A stretch of 64,000 bases of DNA from Talinum fruticosum (GCA_021018815.1 JAITYX010000030.1:6099501-6163500), one strand, 5' to 3'. Counted from the stretch's first letter, positions 37,150-49,900 are shown. Notes: a model not told the origin generated them from the letters alone. Numbers and translations are program-made.

Positions 37150-38222
37150 TGTGACGTTTGGTTGGATGTAATGAAATAGGGGTGTAATGTAATCAATTAT
37201 GTAATGTAATTAGATATGCAATGTAATGGGACAACAATTACATTACCATGTTTGGTTATATAAAAAGTGTAATGTAATCACAATGGTAATGGATTATTTT
37301 AATGACAAAAGTTAGTAATTAAATTATTGTAGTGGAGATAAATGCTATCTAAATAAAAATTTGAGTTACGTATTTAGATTTGAGCTTTTAAAAATATTTT
37401 CTATCAAATAATCAAGTTTTATTGTAAATATCAATTATATTAGTCTAATAACAATAAATATAGTAATAAAGATAAATATTATCCACATGAAAATATTTTA
37501 AATTCAAAATCATATTTGAAATTTTTTTAATCTTTTATATCTTTAAATTTTTTTGGTGGCAAAAAAGATCAATTAGATTATTCTAATGGTAATAAATGTT
37601 TGTCGTGGTGAAGATAAATGTTTTAAACTCTAAATTTATATTTGAGCTTTTTTCAATCTCTTCTATCATATAATTAAGTTTTGAATTTTTTCATGGATAA
37701 AAAATACAAACTAAAATTATTTTATTTATAATAAATATTTATTGAATTAAAGATAAGTGTTAACAAGTAAAAAAATTTTGATCTAAAAAATTTAATTTAA
37801 GCTTCTTTTACCTTTTTAATTGAATACTTAAATTTTAAATCCAAAATATTAAATTTGAAATTTTCTCTTAATGACTTAACGATCATATCATATATTAAGA
37901 TAATAGAAGAGAAAAAAATTAAGTTTCTTATCAAATAGACAAATTTTTTACTTGCCAAGGAGGAGAGAGAAAATGCATATGGAATTGAGAGGGAGGGGGA
38001 GGGAGAGAATTATTGGAAGTATGTTAAAATTTGATCACAAAGATTGATGTAATCATGATTGTTTAGTAAATGTTCAAGTAATTATAATTGCATAGGTAGA
38101 GGTTAATATGATTACAATGTAATTTTGATTGCATTACAAAGTTGTAACCAAACATGGTAATGTAATCACCATTACCAGTTTGATTGCATTACCACTTTGA
38201 TTACATCCAACCAAACAAGCCT
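37150..38222. mobile_element. Long-TIR non-autonomous DNA element (1073 bp), PIF/Harbinger-like
   Basis: Both ends carry related inverted repeats of roughly 120-150 bp. The left begins TGTGACGTTTGGTTGGATGT and the right, read on the minus strand, begins AGGCTTGTTTGGTTGGATGT. Both then contain repeats of GTAATGTAATCA and TTACATTACCATGTTTGGTT. A TAA trinucleotide flanks each end (37147-37149 and 38223-38225), as expected for a PIF/Harbinger 3-bp duplication. The interior is AT-rich and non-coding. The superfamily is inferred from ends only. Confidence 0.7.
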
Positions 38223-38900
38223 TAATACGTTTCGCTAGGTGAATACTCTTTGAGCTTAAAACACCATGTGTAATAACGAGATATGAAGGATGTTGAGATT
38301 TAAACCCGATATCTCTCGGTCGCTCAAAAACGGTTATGATATCATATTTAAGAATTAATTCAACCAAAAGTTTAAGATGATTATTATTTCAGGAAACTAG
38401 TCCGGATCCGTGTTATGCACGGAGTAATGTTGTATAATGCATAACTTAAGAAATTATTGAATTACGGAGCGATATTATACCTGTGAGTTTCTTTTTCTCG
38501 ATCATTTGATTTTATTGAATGTTTTCACTTTCAACAACATTCTTTTACTTGTTATCCCCTCATAGCGAAAACGCTTTTGTGACTCATCAAAGTTATCGGA
38601 ACCCAACACATAAAAATCATTACAACCCAGCACACATTCATCTTCCAATCATTCTAAATTTCAAAAGAATAAATAAATAATCTAAAATAAAAAATAAAAA
38701 ATAATGTTAAAAAATATCATAAAGGTTTTAAAATTACACTCGTGATTTGGAATATTAAGAAGCCAAACCCCTTTAGGAATCAAACAATTTAAATAATCCT
38801 AACTCATACGAGTTATAAAAATAGTGTGACAATATGTTTGGGTATCAAAAGGTAAATATTAGTAGAAAAAGGAATAATATATGATTGGTAATATTGAGTT
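38223..38900. repeat. Repeat fragment and AT-rich spacer before the LTR element
   Basis: 38222-38380 is the second copy of the dispersed repeat at 22380-22560 (minus strand GGGTTTAAATCTCAACA, then TTTTAAGCTCAAAGAGTATT). From 38398 there is CTAGTCCGGATCC followed by GTTATGCACGGAG, a phrase common near plant transposon ends. No border was confirmed. Confidence 0.4.
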
Positions 38901-39654
38901 TGTAACGCCCCCAATTTGACCATTATTAATTTATACTCCATAGATAAACACATCGAGAATAACACAACGGAATATTAAATTATGTGAGGGCGTTACCGCC
39001 GTCCCTCATCAAGAGACAAGGCTAAACATTAAAATATGATAACACGACAATCTTTTTCATCCGCATCAACCGCCCAAACTCATAGTTCCATAACTCCATA
39101 ACCAATATTTACACAACTCCGACCATTAAACATGAATTCTTCCCCCAAAAGGCAACTTACCATTTAACAAAGGTACCCACCGTAGCTGATAAACCTCCAC
39201 AAGAGTACAAAGACTAATTGACCAAAAGCCATTAAAGCTAATTATACTATACTTAAGAGTAAGAGCCAAAAAACAATCCATTGCTCCGAGTCGGCGTTTC
39301 GTGGTTTGTTTACTCCTGTCTCTTCCTGCTGAATGCTAGCATGTTTTTCTCTTCCTAAAAACAATTATAAAAACAAGAATGAGCCATAGGCCCGAGCATG
39401 TTACCCTTGTACTTGTAAAAATATTATAAAAGCCAGTGAGTGTGCGCAGACATTTGAAATCGGTTTTAAAAGTTATTTATGTGTAAAGCTGCATAAATTC
39501 ACTATGCATTAAGTATTGGAATAGCTTAGAACCCATTTCTATACATATGAATGCCATGGCGATTCTGTGAGGTCATCATATATGTAATCGTGACTATATA
39601 AACAATTCATTTGTTACGATCGATCGGGGAGAGCCCACGGGAACTTTAATCGTG

Positions 39655-40055
39655 AACTGTAACTATGTCACGTAAATTGTAAGCGTGTCGATGCATCGTA
39701 ATCGTGAATCGTAAGCGTAAGCTGTAAGCGTAATGCTGTAATCGTGTCGTAAACTGAAAGCGTGAACTGTGAACTGTAAGCGTAAGCTGTAATCGTGTTC
39801 GTAAGCTGAAACGTGAGCTGTGAAGCGTAAGCTGTAATCGTGTTCGTAAGCTGTAATCGTGTCAGTAATCGTAATCGTGAACTGTAAATTATAAATTGTA
39901 ATCGTGATCGTAAACTATAACTATGAATTGTGAAGCGTAAGCTGTAGCGTGTTCGTAAGCTGTAAGTGTGAACTATAATTGTGTCCGTAAGCTGTAGTCG
40001 TGAACCGTAAGCTGCGATAAATCTACTGTAAGCTGTGATCGTGAAGTGGGTCCAA
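39655..40055. repeat. Degenerate minisatellite of GTAAGCTGTAATCGTG-like units
   Basis: About 400 bp is made of short interleaved words, GTAAGCTGTAATCGTGTTC being the commonest unit and GTGAACTGTAAGC a variant. Many copies differ by small indels. It lies within the outer LTR-like element. It opens an artefactual minus-strand frame rich in Thr, Tyr, Ser and Leu, which is not a gene. Confidence 0.85.
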
Positions 40056-40299
40056 ATTATTTGTATTATTAAAGCTGTAAACTCAATAATAAAGACGAAC
40101 ACTTTAGAAAAGGTACAAGCAATAACATACCTCAATGTTTTAGATACTCCCTTTTAGGTCCTTGTTCGGATCTTTTATGTTCGTTAAACTTTGATTTAGC
40201 CTCTAGTTTAAAGAGTAGAAAGGGGTTACGAAAGGAATTTAGGGTTGCTTGGAGGACAGGCTGGCCGGTGGCGAGTGGAGAAGGCGGCAGGTGGTCGGC

Positions 40300-42996
40300 T
40301 GTAACAACCCGACCCTAAATCACATTATTTATTTTAATTCACATTATTTATTTTATTAATTACACTATTTATATAATTGAGCGCGTGCACTTCAATTCAA
40401 TATTTTGTATTTACATTATCCTTATACGTGTGTTATGTAGCTAAGGCGATGGAGTGGCCCTAATAAAAATCCCATAATAAGGTTATAATTTGTGAACATC
40501 ATTACTAAAATAAAATTAAAAAGTAACAATAATAATAATAATAAATAAATAAATATAGATAAACATATAAAAATAAAGGTAAAAATGAAATAAATAAGTC
40601 TGGATTTTTTGGGAAAAATCCGGACATAAAATAATCTGGAATTGGGAAAAAAAAAAAAAAGAAAGGCGGTTAAGATCGAAATAATCGGGCAAGCTCGGTT
40701 TCAATTCTTCACTTGCTTCCTTCCCCTGCCTTCCTCTGCCTCTCCCCTGTCTCTCCACGCCCTCCCCTCGGTCGGGCCGATCTCGGCGACCGGCCGCCGC
40801 CAACGCCGGGCAAAAGCCGACGCGAGCACCGGCTTTCTCTCTCCCTCTCTCACGCAAGCGATCCCTCTCTCCCTCGCGTGCTCTGTTTCCCTCTTCGCCT
40901 TCCTTTGCGGCCCTGTTCAGGCCACCAAGCGCCACCAACGCCGGCCGAAGCCGACGCCGGCGTCGTCCGGGGACGCCTGGTATCTCTTGCCATCACTCTC
41001 CCTCTCTTGCGCGCGGGGCGGGTGCCCTGCCTCACCTCCGCCGCGACCCGTTCTGCTGCCCAACCGCCAACCACAACTCGGTCGTTGGAGCTTGACGCCA
41101 GTCTTGCCCGCGATCGCCGAAGCTACTGTGTACCACCAACATCCCCTCATTCCTCTCCTTGACTCCTCCTCTGTGAATTCGAAGGTAAAAGTCTAAACCC
41201 TAAATTATCAATTTCATTATCTATTCGAGCAATTGTAACTGTAAATTGAAGTATGATTGGAAATATATTTGTGGAGTGAATTTAAAGATTAATTTGGGAA
41301 AATCCGAATTGGTGTGAATAATCGAGTTGTGGTACCTTAATGGATTGGTTGTGTATTGTATGAATGAGAACGAATGTGATTCTCATGGGGAGATTATGAA
41401 TTAGTGAATGAGTTTGGGAGATATTTTATTATAGAATTGAGGAAATTGATAGATTTGTTATATGTTAGGAATGGTTAAATTGAGCAAACAAAGGGGAATG
41501 TGTATGTAGAAGTGTGAGAAAAACTTGAACTTTAAGTATACCAAATTAAGGTTGTGAATGTGAATTCTGTGGAGGAAATAATGCTTAAGCCCTTAAAATG
41601 GTGTATATATGAATTTTGGACGAATCGGCAAAATTGTGAAACCTCCCGATGGAAGGGCATTTATCGGATTAATTAATTACGTAACTATGGGATTTGAGTG
41701 CGAGAGAAGGGAGGAGTGAGGAATGAATTAAAAATAAGTGTTTGGGCATGTATATATATGTACACCATTTTTAATCCAAGTCAACTAGCAAATCGAATAA
41801 CACCAACATCATTGGGTATTTAGTTAGCCTAATCAACTTCTTTAATTAATATGAATTGTATTCAATAAGCGCAGTAAAGCTGAGTAATACAAACATTAGT
41901 TTAATCGATTTTCACACGAATATGGGAAATGAAATAAATTGTTAAAACTTATACAAATTCAAGCATTAAAACTCAAGAAAACATCATTAACCCTAGAAAT
42001 CTATTTTAAACGTAGCCGAGGCCACTTCAGTTGCCGAATAGCTAGTGACTCAAATTTCGCAAAAGGGGAGAAACAAATATTCTCAATTCAGGTACATTCA
42101 TTGCCTGTACCCTTCGAAAATTCACATATTTCATCAAATCTCCACATTTCTCATATATATAATTAATAATGAATCATTTGCAAATCAAGTTTTGCCACCT
42201 AATCAAGTGGTCCCCGCCCAATCATCAATTATCGGGGCTTATGCCCATCAATTATCAATCATCGGGGCTTATGCCCAACCGCGCGGCTTCAACTCGGGTT
42301 CTCGGTCGGCCCGGAGGTGTGCACCTTACTAAGATCGTATCAATTATCAAGGGGTTCCACTTCCGGATAATAACCTAGGCTAGCAATTTTACTTATATTC
42401 TCTCCCCCGATTTCAAACTAAAATGAATTGAAATGCGCACGCTCAATCAAAATATTCTTCAAAGTTGTTTTACGGTGCAGGGAATGTTCGTGCTGAGTTT
42501 CGACTCATTCTTCGAAATATTTTACTTGTTTTTGTTTTAGGAAAAAGCATTGGTGAACAATCAATCATTTACCAAGTCCGACGAAGGCAAACCCTAGCCA
42601 ACCACGTGGCATTTGCGAATTTGAAGGTACATAGACGCTCACGGTGATTTTTCCCTCAACCAGGGGTCTAGGTATGACCTTGGGAATTACCGTACGTTGC
42701 ATATTATTTTGTGGATTAAACAAAAGTCTAGGTTGTATAGATATTACGTTACTAAACCGAGTAACTCTGTGTTTTGGGATGACCTAACTACTTAGGTAAT
42801 AAATAGTTACTCCTAACGAGTATCATTGGAAATATAACGAGGATGCACAAATCGTACTTCATTTTATTTCAAATTATTTAGCCTTGTCCTATTTTTAGGA
42901 CGACGGTAGCGCCTTCGATCGTTACCTTCCACTGCGACCTTACGTAATAGTCCCTAATGAGGGGATTATTAAGTAATGGTGATTGGGGGCGTTACA
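40300..42996 (-). mobile_element. Solo-LTR-like element (inner), related to the outer one, opposite orientation
   Basis: It begins TGTAACAACCCGACCC and ends GGTGATTGGGGGCGTTACA. The flanks are TCGGC (40295-40299) and CCGGC (42997-43001), a 4/5 match to a target-site duplication. Read on the minus strand, the end starts TGTAACGCCCCCAAT and shortly afterwards has CTACCGTCGTCCT and GACAAGGCTAAA. These are close to the first 130 bp of the outer element (TTACCGCCGTCCCT, GACAAGGCTAAA), so the two belong to one family in opposite orientations. A GC-rich island at 40690-41190, followed by GAAG/GTAAAAG, looks like a leader with a splice donor. No proteins are encoded. Confidence 0.7.
42220..42276. repeat. 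Short tandem duplication inside the inner LTR
   Basis: ATCGGGGCTTATGCCCA occurs twice within about 57 bp, each copy preceded by CAATTATCA-type sequence. Confidence 0.75.
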
Positions 42997-43561
42997 CCGG
43001 CGGAAGTTGGACCGTGGGCCAGCAACAGCGAGCAAGGGAAGTGAGGGAGTTGGGAGAGTGAGAAGATAGGCTAATACTTATTTTTTTCCTGCTTTTGTCT
43101 TCCAATTCCATCAACCCCTTGCCTCTATTTATAACCTAGATTGTTAAGTCCAATTTTGCTTCTTCTTCTACTTTTTGTCTATTCAACAATTAATTCATAC
43201 TTATCTAAACATATTTAACCACATGGCTAATTTGTAACCTCACATATGGCTTAATTTATAATCACATATTTTATTTTCTTTCTCTTTTTTTCCTTTTTCT
43301 TAACTATTAAGCAAATTGATAAATTTTCCGATTCAAAATTTTTGATGTTAAGATATATACATATATCTATGAATCTGTATATTTAGATAATTATCTATGT
43401 TATGAGGCATTTATAAATTCATAATAAAATTTTTAATTTTTGTATATCCTAACATGTCTATAATTTTACGCGGCTCATTACTTTTCAAAACAATATATTT
43501 TATAATTAGCATGACATTGAAAATAATTTAATTTAATTAATTAATGGGGTGTTATAGAGTT

Positions 43562-44638
43562 AGATGACCTATAAATGACAATAAATATCATTATGTCACA
43601 AATTAATATTACAACACAAAGTAAATCAAATCAATAAAAGAATATCAAACTTATAACTTATAATTCTTTACAAAGTCAATACTAATTTAACTTAATAGAC
43701 GCCTAGATAAATATTTATATGCAACCAACCTACTAAAACATCATTGACTTAAATATTACACGAACTACGAAAAAGTATACATATACCTATAATGGGATCT
43801 CATTTTTTAAAATTATAAGGTGAATATAATGATTTATCCATTCTTACCTAATTTGCACACGAAGATAATTAAACATATAATAACTACTTATATTGAGATT
43901 AATAGTGAAAAATATTATAATGATAGAAGTGATCCAAATATATTTAATAATAATAGGTAATTTGTATCATAGTAAAAGGTATGATAGGTCAATTCGCGGC
44001 GTAGGGTGATAAAATCATCCGTGTTTTGTACTTATATTAAAAATTGATTGCGATTTTTGTAGTGGATCAACGGGGCAAAAATATTGATACAATTGAGATT
44101 TTATAAATATATGTTTTACTCGATCAATAACCAATTGCTTCCCTTGAGACACAACTCATCCTCTCAATTAATTAACATAATAAGAGTAACATGAATTTCT
44201 ATTTCAAGAGGGTGGGGAGGTATGATGGCAAATACTCATCTTTTAATAATTTAGAAAACTTACAATATTAAAAAATATGATTTAAATATGTTTGTCAATA
44301 ATAAGATAGATAGACATGTTAGGAAGAAACTAAAATAAAGCTGTATTTGTAACAAAAAAAATGATCCGTATGTTGTGTAAAAATTTTGAGACTAATAAAT
44401 TTATTCGAAGTCCTATGGACTTAATAGAAGTTGGCATATTAAGTTTACAATCCTTTAAACATAACAAAAATTACGAATTTAAAGTCCACAAATTACAAAG
44501 CTGAAACAATATAATTCCTAACTTTTTATTCATTACGTTTTATTCCACAACATATTTGAATCATAACTTTCTATCTTGTAGGCATCTTAATTATTAATAT
44601 CAAGTATATATGTAATTGTTATATTTTTATTATATTAA
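43562..44638. other. AT-rich intergenic DNA
   Basis: Nothing beyond AT-rich, stop-dense sequence was recognised in this stretch. Confidence 0.5.
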
Positions 44639-46858
44639 TTTATGATTTCTTAAGGTTTATTAAATTATTACGTACATAGGATGAATGTAATAACCAAATT
44701 GCCTCCTCGAGATAGTTAAATCTTTAAATATTATTTTTATAACATGTTTCTGTTGATTTTAATTTTAAAAAGTTTTATAATAAATATATTTTGAATTAAT
44801 ACAACTTTATGGCACCAAGTTAAAAAAACACCATCAATAATGAAAAATTAATAATATTAGACAAAATTATTATATTTCGGGCCCAAAATAATATTCAATA
44901 TCAATATACATAAAAATAAGTGAGAAATAATATACAATCCAAACCCTAAATAAATAAATACATAATTATATATATTATTTTTATTTTATGTCTTAATATA
45001 TTTTAATTTTCAGATTACTTTTACTGTTCGTTTTTGTTATTGTTTAGTCGGTTTGTTAGAATAAAATTAGTCTTCTTCGATTAATTTTATTTTTATATTA
45101 TTATAGGGTTTAGTTAGAGTCTTTTTCATCTGTTAGTATTAATTTTCTTAGTTTTTATAACTGATTTGATAATTTTTAGATTTTTTCTAATTTAGGTTAA
45201 AGCGGGTCTTTAATTTAATAAATTTATAAATTGGGTTTTTTCATTTTGATTTTAGGTGCTTAGGGTATATTCAGGTCCAAAAAATAATTTTAATATTCTA
45301 GTAATCTAATTATTTTTTTCTCATTTATTTAGTGCAGTTTATTATTTGTTTTACTTTCTGTTTAAGATTATATTTTTATTTTATTATTTTTAATTCTGTT
45401 TAATTTTTTGAAAAACTATAAAAAAAATATTTTTGGGTTTTAGGTTACTTTTATATTTTTTCAGATTTTTTTGTTTAATTTATTATATTTGTTATTTATT
45501 AATTTTCTAGTTAATTTTGTTTTTATTTTCTGTTTTATATTTTTATGAATTAGGTAGGATGATTAATTATTAGTTAATTTTTATATTAAGATTAGATAAT
45601 TTTATAATATATAACTGATTTGATTTGATAATTTTATATTTTTATGATTTATTAAGATTTATTAAATCATTCCGTACATAGGATGAAGTTAATAACAAAA
45701 TTGCTTCCTTAGATAGTTAAATATTTAAATATTATTTTTGTACCATGTTCCTCTTGATTTTAATTTTAAAATTCTTATAATAAATATATTTTGAACTAAT
45801 ACAATTTTATGACACCAAGTTAAAAAACACCATCAATAATGAAAAATTAATAATATTATAAATTTATTAAATTAAAGACACTGCTTTAACCTAAATTAGA
45901 AAAAAAATCTAAAAAATTATCAAATTAGTTATAAAAACTAAGCAAATTAATACTAATAGATTAAAAAGATTCTAACTAAACCCTATAGTTTGAAGATAAA
46001 AAAAAAATAAACTAAACCCTATAGTAATATAAAAATAAAATTAATCGAAGAAGATTAATTTTATTCTAACTTCTAAGAAACTGACTAAAAAATAACAAAA
46101 ACGAAAAGAAAAGTAATCTGAAAATTAAAATATATTAAGGCATAAAATAAAATTAATATACATAGTTATGTATTTATTTATTTAAGGTTTAGATTATATA
46201 TGAGCTCTCATTTATTTTTATGTATATTGATATGCAACATTATTTTGGGCCTGAAATATAATAATTTTGTCTAACCTTAATATTTTGATAATTTAATTAT
46301 TTATTTTCTCATTTATTTAGTACAGTTTATTATTTGTTTTATTTTCTGTTTAAGATTATATTTTTATTATTTTTAATTCTATTTAATTTTTCTAAAAAAC
46401 TATAAAAAAAATATTTTTAGGTTTTAGGTTACTTTTACATTTTTCAAAATTTTGATTTAATTTATTATATAATTTTGTATATTTGTTATTTATTAATTTT
46501 CTACTTAGTTTTGTTTTTTTTTTTCAGTTGTATATTTTTATGAATTAATTAGGATGATTAATTATTTAATTTTCATATGAAGATTAGATATTTTTATAAT
46601 ATATAACTGATTTGATAATTTTTCAGACTTATTTACTAATTTAGGTTAAAGCATGTTTTTAATTTAATAAATTTATAAATTTAGTGTTTTCATTTTTTAT
46701 TTTAGGTTTTTAGGCTATTAGATCCAGAAAATAATTTTAATATTTTGGTAATTTAATGATTTAGTTTGGTATTTATTTAGTGCATTTTATTATTTGTTTA
46801 ACTTTTTGTTTAAGATTATGTTTTTATTTTATTTTCTTTAATTTTTCTGAAAAATTAT

Positions 46859-46860
<2 letters not shown>
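44639..46860. repeat. Mosaic of direct and inverted repeats, very AT-rich
   Basis: Three repeat families are interleaved. (1) Direct repeats of about 210-220 bp, 44639-44860 and 45648-45856, share GTACATAGGATGAA and CACCAAGTTAAAAA. (2) An inverted pair, about 44861-45120 and 45968-46282, shares TCTTCGATTAATTTTATTTT, TTCAGATTACTTTT and GGGCCCAAAATAAT (or GGGCCTGAAA) in opposite orientation. (3) Related blocks at about 45190-45480, 46290-46450 and 46640-46830 share GTTTATTATTTGTTT and TTTCTGTTTAAGATTA. No frame longer than chance exists. A foldback element or successive rearrangements of one decayed element could produce this. Confidence 0.75.

Positions 46861-46917
<57 letters not shown>
46861..46917. 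repeat. (ATT)n microsatellite
   Basis: About 19 uninterrupted ATT units at the right border of the repeat mosaic. Confidence 0.9.
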
Positions 46918-46918
<1 letters not shown>

Positions 46919-49900
46919 TTGGCATGGAGTAAAAAGAGTTCAAATATGAGTGGAAATCTATTTTTTTCAATGATAAATTATTATTTTTTATTCGACGAAA
47001 CACCTAAATTAACTCTCGGACCGCCACATTATACTTTTGAAAAGATTACTATTATATAGTATATAGATAAGCTTACTCTCTAATGCTCGAGTTTTGGTGA
47101 AATTCTCATTTTAGGTTTTTGTCTTTTCTTTAAATCAAATTTTAGTCTTTTACGTTATGTGATTATCATAACAATCCCAATACTTAAATACGGAGTATAT
47201 GTGAAGGAGAACAATGAGAAGAGGTAGTTTACGTATCAAAGTTTTTAGATGTCTGCAAATTATAATACTACGGTAGGCTAGTTAATTCAATTATTAAAGG
47301 CTATTATTAAAGGTCTAACTTTTAATTTCATATATATCGGCTTTTATATCTCATTCAAAATTTAAAAAAAATAATTATATAGCTAACTCTTAACAAATTA
47401 ATTTCCAAACACAAGAAATTTCATTAGTTTGAATACTCAAGTGCCTTTTCATAAAATTTTGAATAAATGACCATGAGTTCTTAGTTTAGATTTTATGTTT
47501 TTCCCTTTTTGGCTTGACAAAGGAAGTAATCCCTTTTGACTCATGAACCTTTAAGGTAAGAACCTTCTTAATAAATGTACTTTTGAGGATTAGAACTTGT
47601 GTTCTCCTCTTTAACGAGGATAAAACCGCTATTACCTCAACTAACACTTTATTTATAATTTAGTTATTAGAAGTAAACTTTCAAACAATTATATTGCACT
47701 AACGCTTACAACTTATTTAAATCAGAAAATAACTCATATACAAATACGTGAAATGAAATGTGGTTACCAAATTAGGTAACAGTTTTTTATCAACTTTTGC
47801 ACTACATTTTTGTGTGAAAAAGTCCTTTCTAATCTTTTTTTGTAAAAATATTTTTAAGGATAAGCTGCGAGATGTCCAATTGAACCTCTATCTCATGGGT
47901 AATTTCGGTTGGGTTTGAAGGGTTAACGAGTATAAGGATACCGAGCCCGGGCTTAAAATTCAAGCCCACAACTCATTCGAACTCCTTTGCCACAACTTAC
48001 AAGGAAATTGTCTTTTTAAAGTTTGAGCCCGGTCAAGATATTGAAAGTGTAGAATATTTGTAAAAAAATTGACACAATTTTTATTAGTAGTTATCAAGGA
48101 AAATTCTTCCATAAATGAAAATGAAGGTGAGGAAACCCTAGCCTCCTGCTTCAACTCGCTCCCCCTTTTCTCTAAAAAACTCTAACTTCTTCTTTTCTTA
48201 GGGGCTGTCATTGGCATTTTGTTAATGGTAAGCCCCAATCTCTCTCTCTTTTATATTTTATCTAATATTTTATCTACAAATAATTATTCTCTCTCCATTT
48301 GTGAGAGTTTCTTCATAACCTATTTGAATGAGTGGTATTATCTCTCGCTTTTGGAGTGATTTTGTCTATTTGTTTTCATGATATGATGGTTGTATGTGAG
48401 TGAATTGTTGATTGATTGTTAGATCGGTCCGTAACAAACATCAATTCTTTAAATTTGAACTACTACAACAAATATATCTATTCGACGAGGAAGATTATAC
48501 AAGATTTGTAAATCTCTTCATTAAAAGTTGTAAAATGAAACAATGATTGAGTGGAAGAGGAGCGTTCATAAAAGTTTCAATTAATTATTTCAATTGAAAG
48601 ATTTATTTTGTTATTTTAGTTATGAATTTGTTTGAGTTTAATATTCATTGTAGATGTCATATGACCTTTAATTAATAAAATTCATTCATTATTCTAAAAA
48701 AATTTATTAGTAACATGTCTTATATAAAGACGTTTAATTCCAAAGATTCTTATGTAACACATGGAATAGTCTTATCTGTCTCATAACATAATGCCTAAGA
48801 AAAAGTGAACCTCTTAAGAAATCTGTGTCTCGACATAACAATTTCATCGAATAGTTTTTCCACGGAATTAAAATTTTTTTTTCTTTGCCATTTGATTTTC
48901 TTTCTCTAACAGGAAGTGGCCACTTTTGACTCTTACATTAATGTGTCTAACAAAACCTATGCACTCATTCTTTTTGTTTTTTTCAAGAGACAACAACTAT
49001 TTCTTTTTCCAAAGGACAAATTTATTAAAAATGCCGTCTAATGTATATTCAATTGAGAATCAGTCAACTACTCCTTCCCATCTCCTTCTGCCTCTCCTTT
49101 GCCTATTCTTACCATCTTCTTTAGCACTTGGTAAAATTTCATTTGATCCGATTATTCGAATTTATCCGATCCAAAGCACATGAATTTTCCGTGAAAATTA
49201 TAAATTCAGACACAAAATTTTTCCTATTTCTATTGTCTAACCTGATTTTGACAAATTTATGCTTATCCAAATTGTGTAACTTAAAGAAACAAGGTATCAA
49301 ATAAAACATTAACCGATTTGTCAAACCGATTTTAACCGAATCTCAATTTTTATCAATGCTAATCTTCCGCAGCTTTTCCTTTGATTAGATGTGTATATTA
49401 AAGGCTGTGATGGTCGATTTCGTGGTTGTCCCGGCCATCTAGCATATCATCTTTTCTTATTTCTAGTAATTTTTTTTGTAATAGTACTGCTCTCTAATTT
49501 GTTTTTAAGGGAACAAAGATTGGAGTTATGACGTAGGAAAAGACACGGGTGGATCTAAAAACTCGGAAACAAAACTAAACAATAGGGGATGGATGGGCTT
49601 GCGAGCTGCTCAAACCAATCTACACAACCACAAACCAAAAGACAAATGTCTGAATTTTGCTCAAAATGCAGGCCCAGGCCAAGAAGGATACGGCTCGGGT
49701 CAAGCCCCATTACTCCTACACACTCTTCAAGTCCCCTAATTCTTGTATCCAGGACACACATAGCTTGTGCCAATGTACAAGTACTCGAAAAGGTAACACA
49801 AACTCAAAGCAATTGAAGCACAAAGGAATTGAAGCACAAAGGATGTTCCATAGGCAGTGGATTCATGATTCAACAAGCAACAATACAACATTATCCCATC

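Larger units (their letters stand above)
38901..43556. mobile_element. Solo-LTR-like element (outer), Gypsy-type ends, containing a nested relative
   Basis: The ends are TGTAACGCCCC on the left and GGGGTGTTATA on the right. They are flanked by a 5-bp direct repeat GAGTT at 38896-38900 and 43557-43561. Five-base duplications and TG...CA-like ends mark LTR retrotransposons. No gag, protease, integrase, primer-binding site or polypurine tract was found, so it is a solo LTR or a non-coding derivative. Without the nested insertion it is about 1.96 kb. TGTAAC-type ends with long LTRs resemble Tekay-like chromoviruses from memory, but that is only an inference. Confidence 0.7.

Noticed and set aside
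38398..38900. Possible Helitron 5' part (CTAGTCCGGATCC, GTTATGCACGGAG)
   Set aside because: No TC start, 3' hairpin or CTRR end could be located, so the class cannot be supported.
39668..40135. 155-residue minus-strand frame rich in Thr, Tyr, Ser and Leu
   Set aside because: It is translated minisatellite; the periodic DNA explains the open frame.
40642..41196. 184- and 149-residue overlapping plus-strand frames in GC-rich DNA
   Set aside because: GC-rich sequence has few stops. The frames are Pro/Ser/Arg-rich, overlap in two phases and match no family, so they fit an LTR leader better.
49031..49135. Short hydrophobic frame resembling a secreted peptide precursor (MPSNVYSIENQ start)
   Set aside because: There is no second exon, no family resemblance, and it sits in AT-rich intergenic DNA. 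It could be chance.
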